From Cerrena zonata (taxonomy: Eukaryota; Basidiomycota; Agaricomycetes; Polyporales; Cerrenaceae), in contig JASBNA010000006.1 in assembly GCA_038087015.1 (NCBI GenBank), forward strand, positions 1,054,001-1,118,000: a stretch of DNA of 64,000 nucleotides, written 5' to 3'. The translations under genes were made by a program, and so were the position numbers. Positions within the stretch are counted from its first letter, which is position 1. Each line of letters begins with the position of its first letter. Below the pieces are notes generated by a model, which had not been told where the DNA came from, did no database searches, and worked only from the letters and a program-made list of their open reading frames with translations. This document shows, piece by piece, positions 32,716 to 44,546 of this stretch.

Positions 32716-35700
32716 AAATACCTCAGGCTGTGAATCAAGCTCTGAATGATGAGAGAAGCAAACACTACGTAGCACGCGTCATATTATAGTTCTAAGGTCC
32801 CGCTACGTAAGAAAAGTAATGAACACATTGGCATAGAGCTTCAGTCCCACCGACTTCAAGCCAGTGTATAATATGCTCCGAGTCATTGAATCCATAGAGT
32901 TTGCTGTGGTCGGTCTGAGTTGACTCGTTGCACGGTCTGGGGATGATAATGAATTGACTCCTGCGTAGCATGCCCATAACCACTCACAGTACTTGATAGA
33001 TCAAAGCACATCTTTCTGAATTGATGTATTTTTCACTGATGAGGCTTGAAGGTTCGATGAAGGCCTTTTACATCAGTGCAAGCGCTACCACTGGCAAGGT
33101 AGTATGTCACACACTATTATCACCCTTAATTTCTGTCGCTTGGTCTCACCATTACTTGGGGAACGGATTGAGAAGTGCACGACTAAGCTTTTTGACGTTG
33201 TACAAAACCTGACATTGGGTTTGGTATCTTGGGTTTTGACGTAACTGTAATGGATATACGAACGCTCGATCCCTGCATTATGTGATTACTCTAACTCAGT
33301 TGATGACAGAGATAACGTCTCACCGGCAGCCGTGGAACGACACGGTGTCATTGAGAACGTAAACCCGCCCCCGCGAACCCACAAGGTACTACTGTTCAAG
33401 CCTAAGGGCATCTAGAGAGTCAGATGCACCGTGAAATTAGTAAGGGGAGTGCCAGTGTTCGACCCCTGCAAACCGTTCATAAGACAAAAGGGAAGTGGAA
33501 CTTGGTGCCAGTAGCGTGTGGCTTGGGTTCGCGGTGTGTGGTACGTGGGTAGTGGTGTGTTTGTGATCAGTATGCAAAATTATGATCACATATCTCATTT
33601 TAGACCTATTGTTACACGAGACAATATCTCGAATACAGAGAATGAGGAGGTAATGTTCTAATTTATTCTGGCGTAACATTGCATGACCATTCGCATCGCC
33701 TATTCACGCCAGACATGGAACATCGGTATCATTAAAATAGTCAGAACAAATGACACGTACATGCTCCTTTTGGATTGGTGCTTTTGCCATGGGAGGGGCC
33801 TTCGAAGTGTGCATATCCTGCTGCAAACGAATACCTTCCACCTGACATGCTGTACATCATCAATATCGCAATCTTCTCAGCCTGGTACTATTACCGACCT
33901 TTGCGGGGTAATATAAAAGGTCAGCCGATTGCAGAATTCTAGCTCGCCCCCAAAACAAGCGGATCGGAGCTATGGTGCCCAATTACTGCTTTAGGACATC
34001 CATGGATTTCATGTTGCGTTCATGAAAGCCTCGATACTTCGTCTAGACTGCTGGAATAAACTGGCTAGACCTTGCAGATAACTAAATATTCATCTGCTCT
34101 TCAAAGTAAGAGAGAAGGGGGGCTGTTAGCTCAAAGGCCCTTCCGCAAGTGGAGTGGGAGGACACATTTATAAGTGTGATTTCTGGGGGGGCGAGCTAGG
34201 TTCTGCAAACAGCTGTCACGTCCAGCATTCGGAAAGTCAACAGTAGGAGATGCTGTACACCATCCACAGTGTCATACAAGATTGCCTGTCAGTGCGATAT
34301 CGGATTGACATAGAGCACTGAATTGTAGGAGCTTCTGCAGTTGATGATGTTCAATACATAATTGACAGCAAGAACGGGTCTACTACTCACTATGTATGTA
34401 ACCATCTTTCAATGTGGTCATGACGTAGTACAAACCGCGTGTCTTTTTCCTTCACCAAATCTGTCATTGGCTTACCTAAGGAGAACGTGCGTCGTATTTC
34501 TAGACGACTGTTGAACGGTCTGTTCCATCGTATCGTACGACGTAGCATATATCCTATGGGTGGCAGAAGACTCGGTCGGGCACTTTGATTAATCAAAGGA
34601 CTTCAGTGTATCGTTGAGGTAACAACATAAATTTATGAGTTGATCACGTTTAATTGTGCGGAAGAAGGGCTGCTGATCCTGATTAATTAGGCCTGATTCC
34701 TCTTGCGTTGAGTCATTTAGACAAATTAGATACCGATGCGCAGCCTCTATTTGCGTGTTTGCAACCCACCTACTAGGAGCTGGCCAAGACAACAAGATAT
34801 TTAGTGTTCTAGGAGTGAGTACTTTGTGTACTGATCACCCCTGGTCCAGTCGATTCAGTGTTGTATCAACCTCCGAGTTGCAAGTATCTACTCAGTTTTC
34901 AGCAATCTGATGATCAATACCTCCACGGGTTCCCGTAGAATGCGAAAAATCATTGAGCTGTAACTCAGAATCAACGCCACGTTCGTCTCCAAGTCATTGA
35001 CGATCGAATAGCGAACGCCATACACTCGGATACTCATACATCGACACAGTGTCATGAGGTGTTGTGTTTGCCTAAAGGAGTGGAGTGTTAGATATGTAAT
35101 AATCATTCCTATGGCTGACCTTCCTCCCGTGAGATCCACAGAGCAGATTCGGACTTCCGACTGCCATGGTAGCCCTGGCATGAAAGCTCGTCTTATGCCA
35201 TGATGTTTTACTGCGCTATCCTCGTCAGAAGTCTCTGAAAAAATCCGGTGAGTGCTCGGAGCTGTCATTGACACTGTCAAAGGATGTAGGTAAGTAGCAA
35301 GAGATATTATTATGTAACTTGAATGGTACGAAATACTTACTAAATAGTGTGCTTATTTACTCAATTTAAATAATATTTTTCGGTACCGCCCGAGGAGATA
35401 GTGAGGTTATTTTTGGATCCCTAGCGGTCATCTCTATCTCCTCAACCACATGGAAAGATCTTACTCGATACTGAATAACCAACCTTTCGTAAACATATCT
35501 TTACCATTCCTAGTGGTATGTGGGTCTTTGGAATTGTTCTCGAGTGTACTGAGATCAGCAGTACAATCAGACTATGACAAAAGACAAAAAACACATCACA
35601 ACCCGAGTCAAGTTATTACTTCGTGTCCAATAGTGCATATCGTATAATAGACGGCGTACGGTATAATCCCCCATAACCCCAGCTTCTCTCACCTCTGTCC

Positions 35701-35903
35701 ATGTGGCCCACATCCCGTTCATGCAACCTGCTACCCATTTTTGTCTCAGAAGTACCGGACGACCACACTGCTCCGGATCAGCAGGGTCGCCTAAGCCCTG
35801 GCTGATTAACAAAAGATGCACGGTAACATATAAGTAGAGCGTTCTATCGGCTAGAACTTGGACTCCTGCTCCTGGCGTCATTGTACCTGGTTTGACGACG
35901 AGA

Positions 35904-38023
35904 ATGGGTCTTGTTCAGTTCTGTGTTCTTGCCTTCGCCACTTTGTGTGTGGATGCCTTGACTCCATTTCGAGGAGGAAGCAAATTGTTTAGGGATCACT
36001 TGCAGCAATCTACAAATGGACCATCGTTCGTTAACGCAAAAGAACCCAGTGGTACTACCTCTTTAACAACGCTAGCAGCCACCTTTCCCCAGTTTAATTT
36101 CACCCAGCCTCTTGACCATTTCGTGGATACGGGATTTACCTTTCCCCAACGTTACTGGGTGAGCACTAGGCATTACAAGACTGGAGGCCCTGTTATTGTT
36201 TTGGATGGTGGAGAGACGAGCGGAGCTGGCCGTCTATCATTTTTGGATACTGGAATAGTGGATATCCTTGCAAATGCGACGAATGGATTGGGTATCGTGC
36301 TTGAACACCGATACTATGGCAAATCGGTTCCCGTGCAGAACTTTACCACTGATTCGCTGAGGTATGCAAATCGATTACTTCGCTGTATTCGAAGAGTCTA
36401 TAATGAAATATTATGTGATTTTCTAGATGGCTCAACAACGAGCAAGCAGCAGCAGACTCTGCAAACTTTATGCAACATGTCCAAATTCCGGGTCTCAGCG
36501 ATGACATCACTGCCCCGAACACGCCTTGGATCTACTACGGAGTGCGTCCATTTCTTTTTCACAGTACTAATATTCGTATTCAATGTTCTGTTCCTTTTAG
36601 GGGTCCTATGCAGGTGCACGTTCAGCTCACATGAAAGTCCTTTACCCGGATATCGTCTTTGGTGCTATTGCTTCTAGCGGAGTCACTTTCGCGACCATCG
36701 ACAATTGGCAGTACTACGATATTATCAGACGTTTCGCTGATCAGGACTGTATTAAACAAGTTGAGACGACGGTTTTGGAGCTCGACAAGTTACTGTCGAG
36801 CAATAGCACGAGAAGCTTAATCCAAGGGTTCTTTGGGGTGCCGAACATTACGCATGTGGAGGATGTCGGGAATCTGATTTCGGTATGTCTTAAACCCTTT
36901 CTTGAGTGAATTCAACATGAAGGAAGTTAATAAACGTTCTCTCTACAGTTCCCCCTTGGAAATTGGCAAAACAACAATTGGGATTCGGCAGTTGGAAGTA
37001 CCGGCTTTGCAGATTTCTGTACCGCATTGGGTAAACCAGACAGCAACAAGGTAGAGATCACGAAGGGCATTTCTGTTAGCTCCGCAACAGTAAACTACGC
37101 ATCGTACATCAACAAGGTATGTCTTAGCACACAGTAAAGCGCTTTATGACTGATCGGATGTTAGACGTTTGTTCCTTCGTGCAGGGGCTCTCAAACTCAG
37201 GATGACGTGAGTTCATTCAAACAATATTCATCTATTTTTTTCAGGGTCATTAAATGGATTTCGAACACTAGTGCTTCGGATCCTTTGATCCCACCATTTA
37301 TCAGGCTACTGATCTGAGTCAAACCTGGAGGCTATGGGACTTCCAAGTTTGTACTCAATGGGGCTTCTTCGCTGTACGTAACAATATGTTCAACTACAAG
37401 GGAACCAGACGCTTACTTATTTGTTATTCATTAGGCCGCTCCTCCCGCGAACCATCCACGAATCATCTCCAAGTTCATTACCGTTGATTACTTGCGCATA
37501 CTGTGCGATTTCGTAAGTCCTCCAGAATTCCAAATTCACACCCAATGACTAAACCCCATTGCTCGGCCCCCAGGCCTACCCACCAGGCGAACATTTCACT
37601 GTTCCGAAACTACCTAACGTCGCGGATGTAAATAAATTGGGTGGCCTGAACATCGCTCACGACAAGTTAGCCATCGTCGATGGTGAAGGTGAGCTTAGCC
37701 TTCCTTCTCGGGATACGAAGGGATGATCAGAGACTGAAACCATGCTTCACCTTCAGCTGACCCGTGGAGACCCAACACAGCACATGCCGACGAAGCCAAG
37801 TCCCGGCCTGATACCGCAGAAAGGCCGTTCAAGTTGATCAAAGGTCAGTCACTCCGTTCTATTCGAAGATGTCTCTGCTAACCTTTGTACACTGGCAGGT
37901 GCCGTTCACCACTACGACGAGAATGGACTAGCAGATCCTTCCCAAGAACCACCTACGATCCAGGAAATCCACGCACAGGAGGTTGAATTCGTGAAAGGAT
38001 GGTTGAAGGAGTTTAAGGTTTAG
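35904..38023 (+). CDS. Secreted serine peptidase, family S28 (prolyl carboxypeptidase-like)
   Basis: Start ATG at 35904 with a signal peptide (MGLVQFCVLAFATLCVDA). Then FNFTQPLDHFVDTGFTFPQR, the standard S28 N-terminal motif, and YYGKSVPVQNF. An intron ends at TTTTCTAG before WLNNEQAAADSANFMQH; another splits IYYG/GSYAG, and GGSYAGARSAHMKVLYPD holds the catalytic Ser. Later exons give TQDD/CFGSFDPTIY, TWRLWDFQVCTQWGFFA, AYPPGEHFTVP, ADPWRPN (catalytic Asp region) and AVHHYDENG (catalytic His), with TAG at 38021-38023. S28 enzymes cut after Pro near peptide ends and work at acid pH in the secretory pathway or outside the cell. All three catalytic segments are present. NxS/T glycosylation sites are frequent. 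At least eight small introns; about 510-530 residues, normal for the family. Confidence 0.93.
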
Positions 38024-38519
38024 AAAGAATCCAAAGGGGTAATTCACAACTCTCCGAGTGTTTTGGTGTAGTGGCCAGGTCTTCTCGATGTCTTTTACCT
38101 CTGCCAACATCTACGAATCGCTAATGCACTGCCAGCCTTTTCTCATCATAATATTCAGTAAGCCGTACTCTTCAGTTGGACCGAATCTACCCAAAAGCGT
38201 AGTATCCAACCACCCCGGGTAACAGTGATGTACAGCATGTGCCATGGCGTCAGAACGCGGCGTCCGAGAGTCTGGCGTGTCTCTTTCAATATCCTGTCGT
38301 GGAACTCAAGTGACCTAAACCCTCTTCGCAATATTACATTTCCTGATACCCCGTTCTAATAATGTTACGATCCTCAGGCTCGATCCAGCTACCGCCTCAT
38401 GCAAATCGTCTCTCTTTACCCACCAACACTCGGCATACAACTATAGTGTCCAGTGCCCAGTCGTCTGTCCGTCCATCACTCCGAATAAAGCACTCCAAGC
38501 CTATCACAATATCTCAGAA
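38024..38519. other. Intergenic between the S28 peptidase and DUF6535 copy 1
   Basis: Same-strand neighbours. No frame of note. It would hold the peptidase 3' UTR and the promoter of the next gene. Confidence 0.5.
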
Positions 38520-41500
38520 ATGACAACAGTATTTCTACGAAGTGGTATAGGCCATTCCCCTGTAAGTTCAACATACAAGCATCATAGAGCATATTGTAAC
38601 ACATTTACAGGGCGATAGAGAAAGACAAATGCTCGATCAATATCGCATGGATCTCGAAAGGCCATGGTGGTTCCAAACTGCCAGGGACGTCAGAGAAAGC
38701 GACGAGACCAAGATCAGGGATTACAAGGAAGACATCGATACCTTGCTCGTCTTCGTAAGAGTCTCACAAACCATATACATCATCATATATCATTAGCTAA
38801 TATGGATTTCAGGGGGCACTATTCTCTGCAGTCATCACTGCCCTCACGATCGAGTCCTATAAGAGCCTGACTCCAGATCCAGCAGAGCTCACCTTACAGG
38901 CCATGGTCCATATTTCGCAGCAACTCAGCAGTTATACCACCACCGGTCAAGTCTCAAACAGTACCATTCCCGCTTTCGTCCTCCCGAATGCAACTGACTT
39001 TGCTCCCTCGAGCCCCATCATAATCACCAATGTGGCGTGGTTCGGTAGTCTGACCATCAGTCTCATGGCAGCCTCGTATGGTATGCTCGTGAAGCAATGG
39101 CTTCGAGAATACCTAGCATATCGTGATGCGTCACCTATCGCGCGTCTCCGTGTCCGACTCTTCCGCTATCCTGCTCTTGCAGAATGGAAGGTCTTCGAGA
39201 TTGTGGCAATGCTGCCGTTACTCTTGCAGATAGCATTGGGGTTGTTCTTTCTGGGACTCTGCTTCTTTGCATCCTCCATTCACCCCGCAGTCAAATGGAC
39301 GATCATCCCATTGGTCGTCATATGGGCGTCCTTGTTCCTAATAGCCACATTTGCTCCAATCTTCTCCTCACGCTGTCCCTACAAGACAACATTCCTTAAA
39401 GACATCATGAAGAGGTTACGGCGAGTGATTTTCATTGTGTTACATAAGGTATGTAAAACTGTCGAATTATCTACTATGTTTCCTTGTACTGATTGGACGT
39501 GATATATCAGGTGAAGAATCCGTCTGCCAATGCGCCTCCTGGACCGGAAGAGGAGGACGACCTGGGCAAGCGGAGTGACAGTGACTTGGACGTGGTGGCA
39601 AGGACCGACTCTCTTCACCAGGACGATGGGTTGATTGCCCCCGCCTTGGTTGATCTAGGCCGCCAGCTGCCAGGTCCTGATGTTGTCACCTTCCTTTTTG
39701 CCGTCCTTCGAAACCGCGACCCCAGAATTGAGCGTAAACAAGTCGATTGCTTGGTGGATTTACACCAGATTTCCATTCCGCTTCTAGGTGCTGCCACAAC
39801 AGCTCTGATTGCCTCGCTTCGCCTCGAATATACACGGCAGGCTGCCACACGCGAGCAATCGTCCCAATCGGCTGACCAGTCTGACTTCGAGTGGGCCCAA
39901 GATGCATTCTCCATCTTGCTATCCGCTCTCAGGAATCCCCTGTTGGCCAGACCATCCCAGGCAATCACCGATTACCTTTCGATTGTGCCACCGCACTTCA
40001 TTGATATGCTGATAGACCCTGTAATGGACAACACCTGCTACTCAGAGGAGCAAAGAATGGCCTTTTTCAAGCTGTTGATACACTACATCGACCTTTCCTC
40101 TGGGGATGCGAAAGATCCACGTCCACTGAATCTACACAATCTTTCGGAGCGGGGATGGAACCATGTCGCAAAAGTCTTTGAATCTCTCATTTTCCCGCGT
40201 GTATTAGCTACTTCCGACTCTTTGATCGCTAGGGAATGGAATCATGACATAAAACTCGGGTTCAGAGGTCTGTTCGGAGTTTGCGACCACGACGTACCAG
40301 CTGATGTGTCGACCCGAATCCATGAATCATTCACGGACGAAGAACTCATTGAACAGCTGCTCTCCCCAATCACAGCATCATACATATCTGGGCATACTAC
40401 AGAGGTCACATTCTACCTCTTCCGCCTTTTCCCCAATGAGCTGTCGGGCCTCTCGGAGGATTCATGGCGGGATGTCCAGAATATGCTCATCGTCGTGCTT
40501 GAGAAGGAACTCGAACATCAGGAGCTTGACCATCAGAAAGAAATAGATGCGGATTCGAGGACAACCCCCGTTGTATGGGAGAAGTCCATTCTTTCTGCCA
40601 TTCACGTTCTTCTTTCAATGTCTCAGTTCCCGCGAAGCGATAAGGCCATGGAGATGGTTATTCGGTGTTTCGATTTCGATTGTGAGGGATTACTTGATGC
40701 CCTCCCTGGTGGCATAGCGGAGACATTCACCCACCTCATACCACTCCTTTGGCATGTTCTAACAGGTCAGCCAACTGTCGATATTGAAGAATCATGGGCC
40801 GAGGACTCGATCGATGGACAATCGCAGCTAGATGCGGCGATGTGGAATGTTGCAATATCTCTGCATCGTGTCCTGAAAAGTGGTGGAAGCAAGGACAACG
40901 AGCAAAGGCTGGCCCTTCGGATTATGTTTATGTGCGCGAAAGCTTCGGAACCGCAGACCTTTTCAAATGCCACAAGAACACGCATTGACGAGCTGATGCA
41001 ATCACATACCCGTAAAATCGTTGACATGCTTCCTACTGAACGAGGACGACTCACGGACTATGCGCTATCAGCATTCTGGGAGATTATGCGTTTACTGGAC
41101 CATTCTCAAACGCTGTCGATTATCAAGCACCTTTATCCTACGACATATGCGCACGAGGTCGCCGAGAAGTTACTTGAAGTCTGGAGTTCCATCCAATCTT
41201 CAAAGTCGCAGAACATCACTAATATCCCGCTTGGAGGAACTGAGATCCTCATCTTGAACCCATTCATTGTCTCGCACATAGATGACAGTCTCGTATTCGG
41301 AGGTGATGCACGATCTCATTATATGGACAAGTTACAACCGTTGGTTCAACTAGTTCCAAATGAACATGCCTCCCACACTATCAAGAGGCTTGCTTGGAGG
41401 ATGATTACGTTCGAACACCCAGACTGGCCAGAGTGAGTGAAATCCTATCTTAGTGAGGCCATAAAAGTGTTTTTAAACACTTCCGAGCTTCACGAGTGCA

Positions 41501-42516
41501 TAAAGTTTACTATGTGCTGGAACGCTCCCCGGCTTGTAATGCTGCTTGCCTCGCATGTCCATGATCAGTTGAATCCCTTCCAGTTCCCACTCGAGCTTGG
41601 CACTTGGATGAAGGAAGCTGATATAATGTGTGACAACGCTTCGATGTTGCGCCCATTCTCACAGAATCCAGAGCCACTAGTGCCTCAGGAAGCAGAGACC
41701 TTCCTCATGCGACTCATTGCGAGCTCGGGAATTGACAAACCGGTACTCACTTGCACCACAGACCATAATTTCTGGTCTGGCAGTGAGAAACCACCGCCGA
41801 GATACCCATGCGTTTCCCTTGCATTACGAATTCTACGCTATCACCTCGGTCCCAAAGGTGTCGATATACCTACAGGTGACATTTGCGCCATACTCGACTT
41901 GTCCAATCTAGAAAAGGAGGTGTGGGATGATGTCTCTGCCGCCGCCGCCGAGATCATTGCACGGAAGGACTGGGAAGCATATGAGGAGCATATCTTTGGG
42001 GGTCTTATGGCCTTCGGCAGAATACGGATGAAGGCTACTATGATCCTTTTGGCGGACTCGCCATATCCGTTCTTCACGAGCCTTTCCTATGAAGTGCTTG
42101 ACCAGACCCCCTTTTTCCTTTGGGACGAGTGTCCAGAACTGGAACAAGACGACCGAGAGAAATTAGAACGCCAACGTCAGAGTAGGATCGAAGAAGGACG
42201 AAGAAATAGCCGGCTTGGTTTACCTACAGGCGATGGCGCAGTACGGGGAACCCGAACGCAGGATAGCAGAAGCGTAAATACGCAGATAGAGACAATTTCG
42301 GACGATCACAAGGAGAACCACAGTATAGTCGAGGAGACTGATACAGGTCATGGTGGTGGTAAGGACCAAACTGCTCGGAGGCCAAATATAGACGAGGACG
42401 TAAAGCACGATGACGTTCAGCAGGGAGAGAAGCAGGGACAGAAACAGGATATGCCAATATACCCAGCGGACGTTAGCAGTGAAGGTGAATATACGCTTAC
42501 TTTGTCAAGCTTCTAG
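38520..42516 (+). CDS. DUF6535 membrane protein, copy 1, with in-frame TGA
   Basis: Exons 38520-38561, 38611-38754, 38813-39448 and 39511-42516, all phase 0 (1275 codons plus stop). The N-terminal DUF6535 region has RPWWFQTARDVRESDETK, the first hydrophobic segment GALFSAVITALTIESYKSL, then TNVAWFGSLTISLMAASYGM, VKQWLREYLAYRD and two further membrane helices (IVAMLPLLLQIALGLFFLGL; IIPLVVIWASLFLIATFAPI). A long, mostly helical cytosolic part follows and the tail is charged and disordered. Function unknown; the family is expanded in mushrooms. A TGA at 41434-41436 (codon 916) falls inside an otherwise open frame; the inverted paralogue at 62246-64000 has Trp there (PEWVES vs PE-stop-VKS). The gene may give a 915-residue protein, use readthrough, or be a fresh pseudogene. 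Start is the nearest ATG to a well-placed donor; an upstream exon is possible. Confidence 0.85.
41434..41436 (+). other. In-frame TGA at a Trp position of the paralogue
   Basis: The codon before is GAG and after is GTG; the paralogue on the minus strand reads GAG TGG GTA at the matching site. One G-to-A change explains the stop. The same change makes a GTGAGT donor-like string and a TTAG lies 21 bases on, but 21 nt is too short for a normal intron. Confidence 0.85.
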
Positions 42517-43419
42517 GACGATTGTATGTTAGTCATTACAGTCTCTCGATTCCATCGTTCGCCAGTTATGACCCAAGATTCGAATTATCCAGAATACCCT
42601 CGATTCCGCGCCCTGAGTTGTGATATAATCAGTTGTAGATAAATTTCAATTTGGGCCTAGGCCTAAGTCACAAATTATGGGTGTAACCGGAGTTCTTTGA
42701 AGTCCAACGTGATCAGTCAAAAAAACAACATCAATAATCCCATCACTCTATCAGGATATTCTACATTTGACATCAAGCCAAAGATGATACCAAGCGGTTG
42801 GAGAGTTTTAACATCCCCTGGTTCTCACCTACAGTGTGGATCACATATAGTTTCTCATGGGACGAAAGAATCTATCACTTTCTGCTGTACTGTTCCTGAC
42901 AGGTGATGCAGAAAGTTCGGATACGAGGGCCAGAGGTGGAACGAACTGTTGAGTGCGTACTACCTTGCCAACAGATGTTGATGGGCTCATGTTGGGTTCA
43001 AAGTATCCTGCCGAACCTCGTCATCAAACTTCTAGGTGACAACTATGGTCCAGATTAACGCTACGGTTGTCAGGAGGTGCCACATGAATGTACACTCCGT
43101 ACTACCTGGTGTCCTACAAATTCCATCAAGTATCAGCCAATTCTGCAATGCAACCGATCACCTGAAACGATCGAGATCCCAGAGGACCGCAACGAATCCT
43201 CGGATATGGTACTTATGTCAGTTAGTACTTTATGTCCACTGGGACATTGAGCCGACATATGATCGGGACTTGACTAAAAGACACGGTGTTATAGTTATTG
43301 TTCGAATCTCTTATATCTAGTATATGCGAAACCCATTTTAAAATCCTGAAATGGCAACTTGAAACTGAGTGGATTTGTCAGGCTGCGTGAGTACAGACTC
43401 GAACCAACTGACTCACCAA
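42517..43419. other. Intergenic, converging gene ends
   Basis: Between the 3' ends of DUF6535 copy 1 (plus) and TS3 (minus). Short plus frames at 42697-42906 and 43036-43320 have no domain. Confidence 0.5.
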
Positions 43420-44546
43420 TCAGGCTTCAGCAGACTGTTCAGATCGAGATATCATATGAACTACTCGAGTCGTCTTTATTTCTTCTCCCTCAGTTCCGAA
43501 GTAACGACTTGAAGCGAAACTCCAATGCAAAGACCCAACGATCCAGTCTTGAAGCCCTTGGACGTAAAGTTGTACCTGGCGATCAATCTCAGGACTCCAG
43601 GATGGAAGTGCTTGTCGGTCCCTTTCGAATATTGTAATACAGTGGAGACAAAAGTCTCCGGCTAGGTCTATTGCGGTTTGCAACCCTACTTCGCGTCCAA
43701 TCATTATGACGGTGACGATATTATGTGTATCACCGATGGCTTGCTCTTTGTTGTAAGAGACGATATCCTAGAATGGGATTAGCCTATCTCCGAAATCGAA
43801 AGGGGTTGAGTTCGGGCTCGCATTTGTCCAAGAAGTCCAATCGTTGACAGCCATCTCCATGGAGCGTATAAGTGGGTGGTCAACGACTTCATCGGGAAGA
43901 TCAATACCAGCAGCAAATTCGATTAATACAAAACTGGGGCGTAATGCACTGGTCTCCCGGCGGAGCGAGACGTAAGACTCCAAGTCGGGGATACTGTCTT
44001 CATCCCTATTTCCAGCTTGCTTGACGACACCGTTCACATACGAGCCGATGGTATCAATGAAGCGTCGTACACAACGTGGGCTACCGGATTGTAGAAGACG
44101 GCAGGCAAAGCTAAGATTTGGTTGTGGTATTAGCTTCATCTGTTTAAGGTCTATACGATGGGAAAAAGTTACTCTTTGGCCAATTGACAGACCGGAGCGT
44201 TGTCCTCGCAAGTATAAGGATTTCGAAAGCATTGAATAACAGAAGCTCCAAGAACTCTTGCTTCCTCCTCCATGTATTCATCAGAGTGATCATCCAAACA
44301 GAATAACCATTCCGTAAAATCAGAGATAACTTGAAGGTGGAATGCATCCGCGTCAGGGTAGCAATAACCTGAGAGGACACCGCCTCTGGTCTTGAGAAAG
44401 TTGTCTCGTTTCTTGTCATCGTAGTCAACGGTGTCTAGGACCCATTTCTCGGTATTGTGTGTCACTGCTTCGGTGAGAGGGTTGACTCGAAGTTGATATG
44501 GGCATTGCGAGAGAAAGTCTGGCAGAATATAGCTTGGAGCGACCAT
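43420..44546 (-). CDS. Sesquiterpene synthase TS3, with a GC-AG intron
   Basis: Start taken at 44546 (MVAPSYILPDFLSQCPYQ), which aligns with TS1; an upstream in-frame ATG at 44579 would add 11 residues. Motifs: LDDHSDEYMEEE (DDxxD-type, here DDHSD), NDIVSYNKEQ (NSE) and SRYFGTEG. The intron after QLAKD sits where TS1 and TS2 have theirs. The intron inside the NSE motif starts GCGAGC instead of GT (donor at 43821-43820, acceptor TTCTAG, 54 bp); the N and D on each side are required by the motif, so a GC-AG intron is the best reading. The frame ends HMISRSEQSAEA without the extra terminal intron of TS1 and TS2. More distant from TS1/TS2 than they are from each other. Substrate probably farnesyl diphosphate, product unknown. 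TATATA lies about 45 bp upstream of the chosen ATG. Confidence 0.88.

Larger units (their letters stand above)
30596..35903. other. Long gene-poor region (5.3 kb)
   Basis: Apart from the TS2 promoter on the left and the S28 peptidase promoter on the right I recognise no gene. Frames at 31120-31437 and 31591-31932 (minus) show stretches of ordinary protein-like composition and share a short match (CCAGTGAGAATTATCTGA vs CCAGTAAGAATTATCAGA) with 45646-45665, near TS3, so both may be remnants of one decayed gene. Frames at 33437-33679, 34390-34795, 34888-35280 and 35567-35881 have no domain. It holds the palindrome at 32338 and the repeat at 32678. Confidence 0.5.

Noticed and set aside
35392..35443. 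10-bp inverted repeat GAGGAGATAG/CTATCTCCTC
   Set aside because: Loop of 32 bases and no further symmetry; within chance for 64 kb.
35567..35881. 104-codon minus frame upstream of the S28 peptidase
   Set aside because: No domain, no intron signals; lies in the peptidase promoter.
41432..41452. 21-nt intron at the DUF6535 stop
   Set aside because: GTGAGT...TTAG is present and in phase, but 21 nt is far below normal fungal intron length and the paralogue encodes residues there; a point mutation is simpler.
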